Shown piece by piece: positions 55,036 through 64,000 of a DNA stretch of 64,000 nt; within the stretch, counting starts at the first letter, position 1, and each line of letters opens with the position of its first letter. Under the pieces are notes generated by a model. It searched no databases, was not told where the DNA came from, and saw only the letters and a list, made by a program, of their open reading frames with translations. The DNA lies in the NCBI GenBank assembly GCA_963573305.1, contig OY754330.1, forward strand, positions 8,184,001 to 8,248,000, given 5' to 3'. The DNA comes from Pyrrhosoma nymphula. Its lineage: Eukaryota > Arthropoda > Insecta > Odonata > Coenagrionidae. The position numbers and the translations under genes were made by a program.

Positions 55036-56553
55036 AGGTAAAATACATGTTATGCATACTGTATTGCATCAAAACATTCTGTGCATACACAACAAAGTGA
55101 CCATGATGAATGCAGTGCCATGTGACTTAAATGTTTCGATTCTGTGTCTAAGTGAACACTGGTGTAAAGATGATGTGAATACTATCGTTTGGTTTTGAAG
55201 GATACTCACTGGCTGACTATTTTTGTTGATCAGAACACAAAATTGGGGGCATGTGCATTTTTGTCAAAAATGATAATACGTAGTACGAGGTGAAGGGGTT
55301 AAACCATATGATTTCCAAAGAGAGTTGAAATTGCTGCTATTAAGTTGAAGAATCTTCAAGGTGTTGGAAACTTAGTAATTGTGTGTTTTATGCAGACGTC
55401 CTTCCGGTTCTGTGGTTGACTTCTTCGAAAGGTTTGAGAACCTGTTACGTTTGAGTGTTAGCACTAATAAGAAGGTATTAATATGTGGTGATTTCAATAT
55501 CGATGTGGGTTCCCACAACAATCTTTCCGCCAAATAAGTGGAGGTTCTAGGGATGTATGGGTTGACCTCACTCATAAATTCGCCTACTAGAGAATCTTTA
55601 ACTTCTTCCAAAATTCTAAATTATCGACCTCATTGTAACAATTATGTGCACGTGATAGAAAGCCATCATGCAACTGTGATCAGCATAGTCATCTCCGACC
55701 ACTATGCAAAAATGGTTGCTATCCCAATGACTAAGGTTGTGCCGTTTATAGTGTTTTCGTAGGTTTTATCCAATTGACAGAGTAAATAGCATTTATAAAC
55801 TACTTGGTGAAATACCATGGGATGACTTGTACAAATTAAAAATGTCCAGGAAATGTACAATTCTTACATTGGGAATGTAAAACTGATCTTTGAAGGTTGC
55901 TTCCCTAAGGTAACCGTTACCTTATACATATTGCAATGATAAAAGTAAATGCTGGGTGACAAATGAGGTCAGGGCAGCCAGTAGAGAGTTTAGGGAATTG
56001 CGTGCTTTGAGATGGAGGTGGTGGGGTGATCCACATTTCAATATCCAATTTCAGCCATTTAAAAAATGTTACAAGTAATTTCTTATGGAAGCTAGGAAAT
56101 CCTATTATAACAAGCTCATTTGCCAATCTGGCAACATAACTAAAACATCATTGAATGTAGTGAAAAATTAAAAGGGGTAAGTTAACTTAATTGGAGAAAA
56201 TCTAACATTAGTGAATGATGATGTCGGATTATCGGATCCAAGTGAGGTCACAGAATATGCAAGTAAATATTTTGTCTACATCCCTCCGAGCTTACAAAAA
56301 CTGATAGTGAATGATGGCAAATTTAACACCGAGCGCTGTCACCATGAGATCTCATCCATGGATTTAATTCCTGTAACAGAAAACAAGGTCCTGAAGTTAT
56401 ACAAAAACTTAAATGCAAAACATCTGTGGGAATTGATGATATGCCTGTCACAATCATAAAAAAATGTGCTTTTGTATTAAGTAAACCTCTAACATTCATT
56501 ATCAATGAGTCCTTTATACTAAATGGCGAATTTCCAGACTATCTAAAAAATCA
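55032..56553 (+). pseudogene. Non-LTR ORF2: endonuclease and linker, decayed
   Basis: Frames on + give NILCIHNKVTMMNAVPCDLN, SILCLSEHWCKDDVNTI (the N-terminal strand and the E of an apurinic-type endonuclease, as in LSE-x-W), FVKND, ERVEIAAIKLKNL, then at 55760-56570 the linker before the RT: VNDDVGLSDPSEVTEYASKY, FVYIPPSL, and LNGEFPDYLK-like text that ends at 56550. Stops and frameshifts are frequent. The coding sequence stops at the junction with the PLE insertion and resumes at 59359. Confidence 0.65.
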
Positions 56554-56889
56554 AAGGTCACTAGTTCATAATTAACTTTGTGGCATTCCATTATGTTTGT
56601 CCATGAATATCTCATACTAATACCACTTTTATTTAAATTAAGCGACCGGGGTTTCAGTGAATACTCACCATCATCAGGTATTAATTGAGATCTGTTTATC
56701 CTATTGTTTTACGTAGTTACGTAACGGAAGGGGAGAAGAAGTTTGAAACGGAGGCCAGAATAGGGGAAAAGGAAGGGTAAAGGGTATTCGTTAATGAGGG
56801 TGTTGTCGTGGTTATTCAAAATTTCCAACTGCTCTCTTGAATCTAATTCATAAGCGGTCGTTGCATAATTTTAGGATATTCATTGTAAA

Positions 56890-59105
56890 ATCACTCATGT
56901 GGCTGCTGCTACATATTAAGTGTGTTTAGCAATATTACTTTTATCCTCTTTGATGTTTTTATAAGCACTTAAATGTTCTTTTCTCCTGACACAGAAGCTT
57001 CTACCTGTTTGCCCCACGTAGACACCATTTCAATCGCTGCATTTCAATGAATATACTCCACATCGGTATAATTGCTCTATCGAATCCTTACATTTTACTA
57101 GTAGCCCAGTAAATGGAGGAAAAAGAGGCCAACCTGTAAATATTTAGTTACAATTTTTATTTTCTGGCTGAAAGTGGTATTTGGTACCTCATTAAAAATG
57201 AGACCAAGTTTGCATGAAAAGATTGTGCTAGGGGGGTGAAAATGGCCCCAAAAGACCCGAAAAATCGTTTTTCCGCGAATTTCTCCCAAAATATGGCAGT
57301 TGGAGATTTTTTGTTCGGATAATAATTAAAGATCAGTTAATTTTCTACAAAAATGGTCCTTGTGATTTTTTTCACAACATTAATATTTGTTGCAAAAAAT
57401 CATGTTGAAAAATGCAAAATTTTGAGAAACGTACCGAAGGTCCCGAGTTCAAATCCTAGTGGGGGAGCTTTTTTTTTAGCAATTTTTTTGGGAACAATTC
57501 TTGACAATTTCTTTCAGATTATATTCTGATCTTATCAAAAAGTTTTTCCCGACATACATGTAATATTTTTTATGTATTATATATATCAGAATATCGCCAC
57601 AGACGTTTACACTTCTCCCGTGTGGTCTTAAGCACACCCAACTTTTTTTTCTATAATTGACCTTGAATATTTATCAAAATAATGAAAGAAAACCAACGCA
57701 TTTACATCTCCAAGCGTGGCCGCATGAACTGTAGCAGACGACACGAGCGCCGCATAGAGCACACACGCGACAAACGACGGAAGAAACGAAAGTAATGAAA
57801 TTATAGCGTTACATTTAGAGACTCGGGTTTTTCCCCACGTACCAATGAGATGACTTTATACACATTGATGGAAAGGTGAGAATTCCACCTTTACAGTAGT
57901 CAAGGTGTCAAAACGTCAGAAATAAAGAGCCGGGAGAAAGAAGCCACGAAAAGAAAAAGTGCGCTTTTTCCTTTAGCACGCGTTTTCCAAATTTATTGGA
58001 AAATGGCGGATTTTGTGAAAAAAAATAATTTCACAGCCGAAAAGTAGAAGTTTTCAGCTTTCAAATGATATGTCAAAGAGACCAATCCGATAATGTATGA
58101 ATTTTTAATTGGTGGTTGTTTACAAAATTTCCCCACGCTCCAAAAACAGCAAAAAATTGGGGTTCAACAAACAAAGTTTTAATCAAAATGGAAGAAAATT
58201 AGATCATATAAATTTCACAGATGACAAAGGACCTTCTGAGGACCCATAATCAAGAAAATTTGGAGCAAATTAGTGCAATACAAAAAAAATAGGAACAAAT
58301 TCCTGGCGAGGTCAAAATTGCGCGGGAGCAGAAAGTTTGACCCGTTTTTCCAATATGGCCAAAGAGTCAAAACGTGACTCAAGTCACAGGGTATGATAGC
58401 GGTAGATTTCCTCTTTCACATGAACTTTGATTCATGAGAAAATATGCATTTTTAACAAAGTTATTGAATAATTTGTCCGCCCGCTCATGTGTAAATGCAC
58501 GGAGCGTGCTCTCCGATACGCAGCACAGGAGGTCAATATTCTGGGTGCGCTTGGGCCCGTTTATCTCGAAAACGGTCAAATTTTCGAGAAAAATCATAAT
58601 GACAGTTTTTGTATAAAATTAACTGATCTTTAATTATTATCTGAACACAAAATCTCCAACTTCCATATTTTGGGAGAAATTCGCGGAAAAACGATTTTTC
58701 GGGTCTTTTGGGGCCATTTTCACCCCCCTAGCACAATCTTTTCATGCAAACTTGGTCTCATTTTTAATGAGGTACCAAATACCACTTTCAGCCAGAAAAT
58801 AAAAATGGTAACTAATAATCTCATGGTTGGCTCCTTCATTTACTGGACTATAGGAGCTTTCGGAGAGTGGCATTAGGTCTATAAGCCATGCGGAATTGGT
58901 CTCTAGGTAGAAGGTGAGCCATTTTCTGAGATACCGCACCTCAGTTTGTCACCGTGCACCACTGCTTCTTTTTACTCTCATTCTCGGAAAACATTTGGTC
59001 GATAGCCAATATTCTCTGTTTTTTTAAAAACTAATTTGTCTATTAAATTTGGTGAATGCCCATTGGCTGAAGCAATTTGTTTAATTATTTCTTGAATTCT
59101 TCTCT
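56890..59105 (-). pseudogene. Penelope-like protein, RT end and GIY-YIG endonuclease
   Basis: 59105-58990 reads STIKRRIQEIIKQIASANGH and SPNLIDKLVFKKTEN, the linker after the RT. After stops, AYRPNATLRKLL ends at the nested element (58853). Across it the frame continues at 57101 with VKCKDSIEQLYRCGVYSLKC, SD, a TGA stop, NGVYVGQTGRSFCVRRKEH, the GIY-YIG domain (GVYVGQTGR). As in the copy at 5427-5885, a conserved Cys codon next to the core has become TGA. The RT palm is missing. Dead. Confidence 0.75.
57102..58850. mobile_element. DNA element with about 280-bp terminal inverted repeats, inside the PLE
   Basis: 57102-57395 and 58570-58850 are inverted repeats, starting TAGCCCAGTAAATGGAGG on the left and TAGTCCAGTAAATGAAGG on the right (read inward). 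TAG flanks both sides (57099-57101 and 58851-58853), a 3-bp duplication; deleting the element and one TAG restores the PLE frame exactly. The arms stay open for about 60 codons (GEIRGKTIFRVFWGHFHPPS in both), which is a product of the repeat. The 1.2-kb centre is AT-rich with no transposase. Superfamily unknown. Confidence 0.8.
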
Positions 59106-59358
59106 TGATAGTGGAATGTTGAATAACCACGACAACACCCTAATTAACGAATACCTTTACCCTTCCTTTCCCCTATTCCTGGCCTCCGTTTCAAACTTCC
59201 TCTCCCCTTCCGTTACGTAACTACGGAAACAATAGGATAAACAGATCTCAATTAATGCCTGATGATTGTGATTATTATTCACTGAAACCCGGGTTGCTTA
59301 ATTTAAATAAAAGTGGTATTAGTAACAGATATTCATCGACAAACATATCAAAAAATCA

Positions 59359-59960
59359 CCAAGATCAAACTCATTCACAAATAAGGGGATAGGGTCAACA
59401 TTAACAATTACTGCCCAGTCTCCTTATTATCTAACCTATCCAAAATATTTTAAATTTTAATGAGATATTGACTATAATTTTATTAATAATAATAAAATTT
59501 TAAATATGTAATAGTATGGATTCCAAGAAGGTAAAGGGACAAATGATGCTCTTGCCAGCTATTTAAAAGTAATTATGAACTCCTGGGGATTCAAGTATTT
59601 TCGGCATATTTAATGATCTATCAAGGGCCTTCAATACATTGGACCACAAAATCCTACTCGCTAATTGTGGATTTTATCGAGTAAGGGGCATTACTCATGA
59701 TTGAAGTCATACCTAAAGGATAGGAAACAAATGGTGGTTATTGACAGAGTAGGGGCAGACAACGTTATGGGAGCAACCTATCTTCATCTACTGAAATTTT
59801 TAACGTTGGTGTGCCACAGGGAAGCATCTTCGGACCTCTCCTGTTTCTACTCTATGTTAATGATTTTCCAAATAGTGCTATGTAAACAATATGGTTTTGT
59901 ATCCAGATGATACGTCTTTAGCTATAAGTCACAAGGATCCTCAACTGTTACAATCAGGAT
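59359..59960 (+). pseudogene. Non-LTR ORF2 continued: reverse transcriptase
   Basis: Plus-strand frames read KGDRVNINNY-like start then NYCPVSLLSNLSKIF (RT block 1-2), GFQEGKGTNDALASYLKVIM, SRAFNTLDHKILL, LKSYLKDRKQMVVID, NVGVPQGSIFGPLLFLLYVN-type text at about 59800-59870, and the palm box as PDDTSLAIS (normally YADDT) at 59900-59935. Order and spacing are those of jockey/CR1-like RTs. The sequence follows on from the 5' half at 55032-56553. Several frameshifts; the copy fades after 59960. Confidence 0.8.
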
Positions 59961-60259
59961 TGTCACCACAGGGAGCGGAGGCCCCCAGAAAAGCCCATGA
60001 AGTTTTGGAAAAAGGGGCGTGACAAAACAATTTTTAATTCATTTTTATTTCCATACAATAAAATAAAGAGAACTCGTTAACCTAAATAGGGTGCATGACC
60101 ATGATCTATAATAATATATTCTGAGCAGGGGGGGCAATAGTTTTTCTTGTACTGCTGGGGGTGCGGGGTTGACGCCCGTGCCCGCCCCTAACGAAAAAAC
60201 ATACGATTAAAATAACATATTTTGTTGGAAATTATTGCCCATTTTTACAATATTATTTA
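59961..60259. other. Unassigned G-rich sequence
   Basis: GGAGCGGAGGCCCCCAG (59972) and GGCGGGCACGGGCG (minus, near 60185) resemble ends of small G-rich MITEs, which may have cut off the LINE here. No firm pairing. Confidence 0.3.
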
Positions 60260-61510
60260 GTTTTTTATTTGTTACTTCTGGTTTCTGGTCTTCATATCCC
60301 GATATTTTATCTTTATTTTCTCAGAGATCTGGTACATAAATATGAACAAGATATAGGGCACCTTATATTTATACATACATTTTACATACATTATGCTCAC
60401 TTAAATGTTTGAACCCACAGCATCATTGAGGTATTCCTCAATGGAATAGAACAAATGAGTTTGTAAATATCTTTTCAATGCAGATTTGAAAGCATTGATG
60501 TTCTTTATTTCTTTTACACACAGTGGCAATTTATTGAACGACTTTGTGCCCATTTCTTTGGGTCCCATTTTGGCTACTTTTGTTTGTACATAATTGGTGT
60601 GGATGTCATTTTTTGTCCTTGTGTCGTGATGGTGGAAAGCACTGTTCACATCAAAATTACCAATATTGTTCTTCACACGCATAATAGTCAAAAGTATATA
60701 TATGCATGGCATGGGAAGAAGGTTCAGGTCCTTAAATATAGGTTTACTGGGGGATCTATTACACATATGGGCAATGATTCTGACAGCTTGTTTCAGAAGT
60801 CTGAATATTTTAAAAGACAAATGGGTAGATCCCCAAGAGATAATACTGTATAATACATGTGAATAAAAATCATCAAAATATAAACTTAATAAGGTTTCCC
60901 GTGTTACTGTTTGACTAAGCTGTCAAGGAATGAAACAGCTAGAACTGAGTTTTCTACTAAGGAAGTTAATATGTTCTGCCCAAGACATTTTATAATTAAA
61001 AAAATACTCCTAAGAACTTACAGGCGTTAACTTTTTCAATTGAATTCTGTTCTATAGGTATGTATTAGCGAACTCTCAGATGACTGGCCACTGGTTAGAA
61101 AGTGTATCAAATTCCTTTTTTAAGCGTTAACAATCAAAAAATTATCACGAGCCCATTTGCTGATTTTATTGGTGACTAACTGAGCTTTATCTATTAAAGA
61201 TTTGTGGGAGGTAGATGATACAATTACTGAAGTGTCATCAGCATATAAAATAGGAGTAATATTATCAATCCCAGGCAAGGCCAGAGGTAAATCATTTATA
61301 TACAACAGGAATAAAAGTGGACCCAGGGTAGATCCCTGAGGTACACCTACATTAGATTTACGAGGAAAAGATGCATGTTTGGCACCATTAATAGTTAATG
61401 ACACTATCTGAGATCTGTTATCGAGGTATGATTTCATCCTCTGAAGGGGAATGCCTCTTATGCCCAATCTAGTTAAAATAAAAGATGATCATGATTTACC
61501 AGATATTGTT
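60260..61510 (-). pseudogene. Second non-LTR reverse transcriptase (C-terminal half)
   Basis: Minus strand. 61467-61120: GIRGIPLQRMKSYLDNRSQI, SNVGVPQGSTLGPLLFLLYI, NDLPLALPG and YADDTSVI, the palm of a jockey/CR1-like RT with the catalytic Asp pair intact. A broken stretch (61119-60821) still reads WAEHINFLSRKLSSSC and VLYSIISWGST. 60820-60401: FKIFRLLKQAVRIIAHMCNR, MGTKSFNKLP and RYLQTHLFYSIEEY, the C-terminal domain up to the stop. 3' UTR to about 60260. Truncated upstream of 61510 with a frameshift before GIRG. It is opposite in strand to, and different from, the copy at 59359-59960. Confidence 0.85.
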
Positions 61511-61970
61511 TTTTAATTTGCTCGCACTAACTAAAATGAAATACAACATGTCACTCAATAAAAACATATCATACATGAATCACAATATCAGGTGTATTTG
61601 TTACCTTTGTCAGTGTATCACATTGGTTTCTTTGCCCTTTGGGCCACAGCGATAATTCCCTTTGGGAATTTGTATATGCCCTCACGGCTCACTTCACTTT
61701 TTGCACACAAATGTATTCACTTGCACAAATAAATACCCTTTACGAATTAATTATGATTACATATATCGTGACTTCTTTAATGGATGTCATCATGACACAC
61801 ATGCTATGCGCTGATCCCTCGTCTGACTAAGGAAATCACGCAGATATCGTCCACCGCTGTCTCACAACAGGTACTCGGCCACAAGGTGGACTGCTCCCTG
61901 GTTATGTCTCGGGTAATTTCCAGCTGACCTTGGCTTACTTCTTTTTACGTACCAGCTAATGCTTCCCTCG
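61511..61970. other. No supported feature
   Basis: Nothing recognised on either strand. Confidence 0.4.
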
Positions 61971-61971
61971 C

Positions 61972-62122
61972 GGCTATCGGCTATTGTTTGGTTTCAGTTT
62001 GATCACGTGCTCAGGTCGTGGTTGCGTGTGCAGGTGTTCATAACTTAAAAAACAATAGTGTTTTTGCTGCTATCGGCTATTGTTTGGTTTCAGTTTGATC
62101 AGGCGCTCAGGTCGTGGTCGCG
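61972..62122. repeat. Direct repeat, 55 bp, period about 97
   Basis: GCTATCGGCTATTGTTTGG and the following TTTCAGTTTGATCA…GCTCAGGTCGTGG occur at 61973-62026 and again at 62069-62122 with three or so changes. It is a local duplication of unknown origin. Confidence 0.75.
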
Positions 62123-63442
62123 GTAGCATAATTGTTGCTACCTCTCACCTGAAACAGTGCAGAGTCTAAAAATAGAACTCCACGTACGTGGTTGCTTCTT
62201 AAAATAATTAACGTCGAAATATTCAACATGGCTGAGATTCCAATATGTTACAATTGTAATACACAGGACCTTTTGGAAGTCTTTTGGACTTCAATTCATA
62301 GACCATTGTTATTCCTGTATATTTCTTGAATTTGATATGACTTTCTCCCACATTTTATTGTTAAATATTTGGACCAATAAATACTAAACTTTAACTGCCT
62401 GTTTTTTGTGAAAACTGTTAAACATTTCTTGCTCTTGAAGCTTTCAGTGGGCACATACAAATTAGTCAAACATCATGTAAAAGTGCACGTTCCGCAGACA
62501 ATGTTTAGTGAAGAATTTGTTATCATACGTTGTGCAAGTTTTCGAAAACAAATTCATATGTGCTGTTTATCACATTATTTTTCCAAATGTGAACAAAAAC
62601 ATTGTTCGCATAATAACTCCACAGAGTTTTAAACCAAAATATAGCCCATTTCAATCTAGAAATTAAAAATCTTGCCCCTGGGGCAAGGGGGGGGGAGGCG
62701 CCCCCCCCCCCCTTCCACTATGGATTATTTAGTTTTGTCTGCTAAGGAGTGGCCACCATCTTGGGCGGAGTCGAAACGCAGGAATTCCCAATTTTGTTGT
62801 TGCTAAATTGAAAATGAAAATGCATCATCAATCTGGTATTTTTCTGGCAGTCACAGTCCAGTCTATTGATAACTTTGCATTCAAAGTTCTTCCTCTCAAC
62901 ACCCTATGTCGGGAAAGATTTTTAAAAGCAGGGATTTCCACTGGCTGATTGGTTGTCGGCCTCTCACGAATCGATGCCTCTACTGCAAAGTGGGAATATT
63001 TCCTCACTTTCGGGATACCCCCACATCTCCAGCTACATATTCGCACGAGCATATTACGAGATTGGATATATGTGGCAGGGATTTTTCGTCACAGCTCCGA
63101 CCCAGTCACAGTGGCAAAAACCTGTGATTTTGTCACAGGTGTTTTTGGTTACGAGTCGGTTAAGAGTCTGAGAACTTGGACAAGGTTTATTCCTTTTTCC
63201 AGTTTTGCAAGTTTGATGCTTCTGGCATTTTCATGGTACATACATTACTAGAAAATGCTTCTGGCAAAATGTTAGTGTTGCCATAGATCGGTTACTAAGG
63301 AGCAACCGAATACTCAAAGGACAAAAATGCTTGAAATCGCCTCCCCAACCTATTCTAGAAGTTATAAAGATCATTCATCATTACAGTAATCTACCGGTTA
63401 GAGGTAGGTTGTGATGAAAGTCAGAGAATATCCAACGAACTC
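62123..63442. other. No supported feature
   Basis: 62680-62715 contains a G-run next to a C-run (GGGGGGGGGAGGCGCCCCC), as seen at ends of hAT-type MITEs, but no partner was found. 62900-63250 is open in several frames without a known product. Confidence 0.35.
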
Positions 63443-64000
63443 TTACACGTGCTGTGCCCTTTCTACCTCTTGTATTTCTTTCTTCATCTCAGCATAAGTC
63501 CTACCTTTCTTCATCCCGTCCATAAAACCGATTCTCTGCCTTCCCCTTCCCCGCTTACCCAACATCCTTCCCTCTATCACGACCTTCAGCAAACCATCGT
63601 CCCTCATTACCCCTTCCAGCCACCTACCCTGCCTTCCCCTAATCTCATCTATAAGTTTCCTCTCCTCGCCCACCATGTCAAGCACTTCCTCATTTGTCTT
63701 CCTTTCCGTCCAACGCACCTTCTCCATCCTCCTCCACACCCACATCTCAAAAGCCTTCAGCCTATTTTCGTCTTCCTTTCTCAAGGTCCACGTTTCCGCC
63801 CCATACAACGCCACACTCCATATCAAGCTCTTTACTAGCCTCTTTTTTACATCCTTACTTAAGGTCCCCGTCATCAGCTCCCTTCTATTATTGAACGCTT
63901 CCTTCGCTAGCGCTATTCTCCTCCTAATGTCTTTGCTACTATGTCCCCTTTCTTCTAGCGTACTACCCAAGTAATTAAATTGTTCAACTTGCTCCAGTTT
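63443..64000 (-). CDS. Non-LTR retrotransposon RT, C-terminal part, runs off the window
   Basis: The minus frame is open from the window edge (KLEQVEQFNYLGSTLEERGH at 64000-63941) to a stop at 63443. It includes RRIALAKEAFNNRRELMTGT, LIWSVALYGAETWTLRKED, LKAFEMWVWRRMEKVRWTER, and LLKVVIEGRMLGKRGRGRQR. This is the thumb and C-terminal region found in the endonuclease-reverse transcriptase proteins of RTE/R1-like LINEs (YLG-x-x-x…YG-x-E-x-W…W-x-x-R-M). No stop or frameshift is seen in this part, so it may come from a fairly recent copy. The catalytic palm would be outside the window. Confidence 0.85.
   Translation of the reverse strand, partial: KLEQVEQFNYLGSTLEERGHSSKDIRRRIALAKEAFNNRRELMTGTLSKDVKKRLVKSLIWSVALYGAETWTLRKEDENRLKAFEMWVWRRMEKVRWTERKTNEEVLDMVGEERKLIDEIRGRQGRWLEGVMRDDGLLKVVIEGRMLGKRGRGRQRIGFMDGMKKGRTYAEMKKEIQEVERAQHV

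Larger units (their letters stand above)
56554..59349 (-). mobile_element. Penelope-like element inserted in the LINE
   Basis: A 2.8-kb block separates the two halves of the LINE ORF2. AAAAAATCA is present at both edges (56545-56553, 59350-59358), probably a target duplication. The outer arms 56590-56835 and 59108-59349 are inverted repeats of each other; each holds a hammerhead-like core. On the minus strand the coding part runs 59105-58854 and 57098-56890, broken by another element at 57102-58850. Removing that element, about 1.05 kb of PLE remains, so the copy is short. Confidence 0.75.

Noticed and set aside
57098..58876. Two identical 60-codon frames as a conserved protein pair
   Set aside because: They are the two arms of one terminal inverted repeat, so the identity is structural and does not indicate a gene family.
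61120..61467. Reverse transcriptase frame as a host or viral gene
   Set aside because: The GVPQGS and YADD boxes with flanking C-terminal domain are those of a non-LTR retrotransposon, and the copy is truncated and frameshifted.
1..64000. CRISPR array, operon or bacterial system
   Set aside because: No regularly spaced identical repeats with unique spacers, no operon-like gene packing; introns and eukaryotic elements show a nuclear animal genome.

Overview
This is a window of an arthropod, almost certainly insect, nuclear genome: intron-split genes, AT-rich background, and dense, mostly dead transposable elements of nearly every eukaryotic class. I cannot name the order from sequence alone.

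One host gene is fully supported: a Rab5 small GTPase on the + strand. Four coding exons (18888-19050, 19793-19944, 29154-29370, 35265-35386) join through GT-AG introns into a 217-residue protein with all GTPase motifs and a C-terminal CCK prenylation signal. Introns 2 (9.2 kb) and 3 (5.9 kb) are packed with mobile elements but the reading frame is intact.

Layout. 0-9.9 kb: hAT C-terminal remnant, non-LTR 3' fragment, a scrambled Penelope-like element (PLE), a BEL/Pao retroelement remnant, and a tRNA-like SINE foldback with a 12-bp target duplication. 10-13 kb: a hAT with transposase remnant and another hAT inside it. 14-14.7 kb: a hAT MITE (8-bp duplication) holding a Harbinger-like MITE (TTA duplication). 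16.8-17.2 kb: degenerate tandem repeat. 18.9-35.5 kb: Rab5, whose introns hold a Harbinger-like element, a Helitron interrupted by a deleted mariner, a 5S-rRNA-derived SINE, a hAT MITE and a folded-back unclassified element. 36-38.4 kb: Tigger element. 39-41 kb: unclassified transposon ORF. 43-45.5 kb: long-TIR element with a second element inside. 48-49.3 kb: second Tigger/jerky-type pseudogene. 49.7-49.9 kb: near-perfect 86-bp hairpin made of PLE ends. 50.8-52.3 kb: simple repeats. 54.5-60 kb: a three-level nest (DNA element inside a PLE inside a non-LTR retroelement). 60.3-61.5 and 63.4-64 kb: two more non-LTR reverse transcriptases, the last running off the window.

The most interesting signals are (i) hammerhead-ribozyme-like cores in three PLE terminal copies, two of them in opposite orientation within one nested insertion, (ii) the triple nest with traceable junctions, (iii) a 19-base core kept unchanged in three diverged MITE copies, and (iv) the SINE foldback. 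No operon or biosynthetic system is present.
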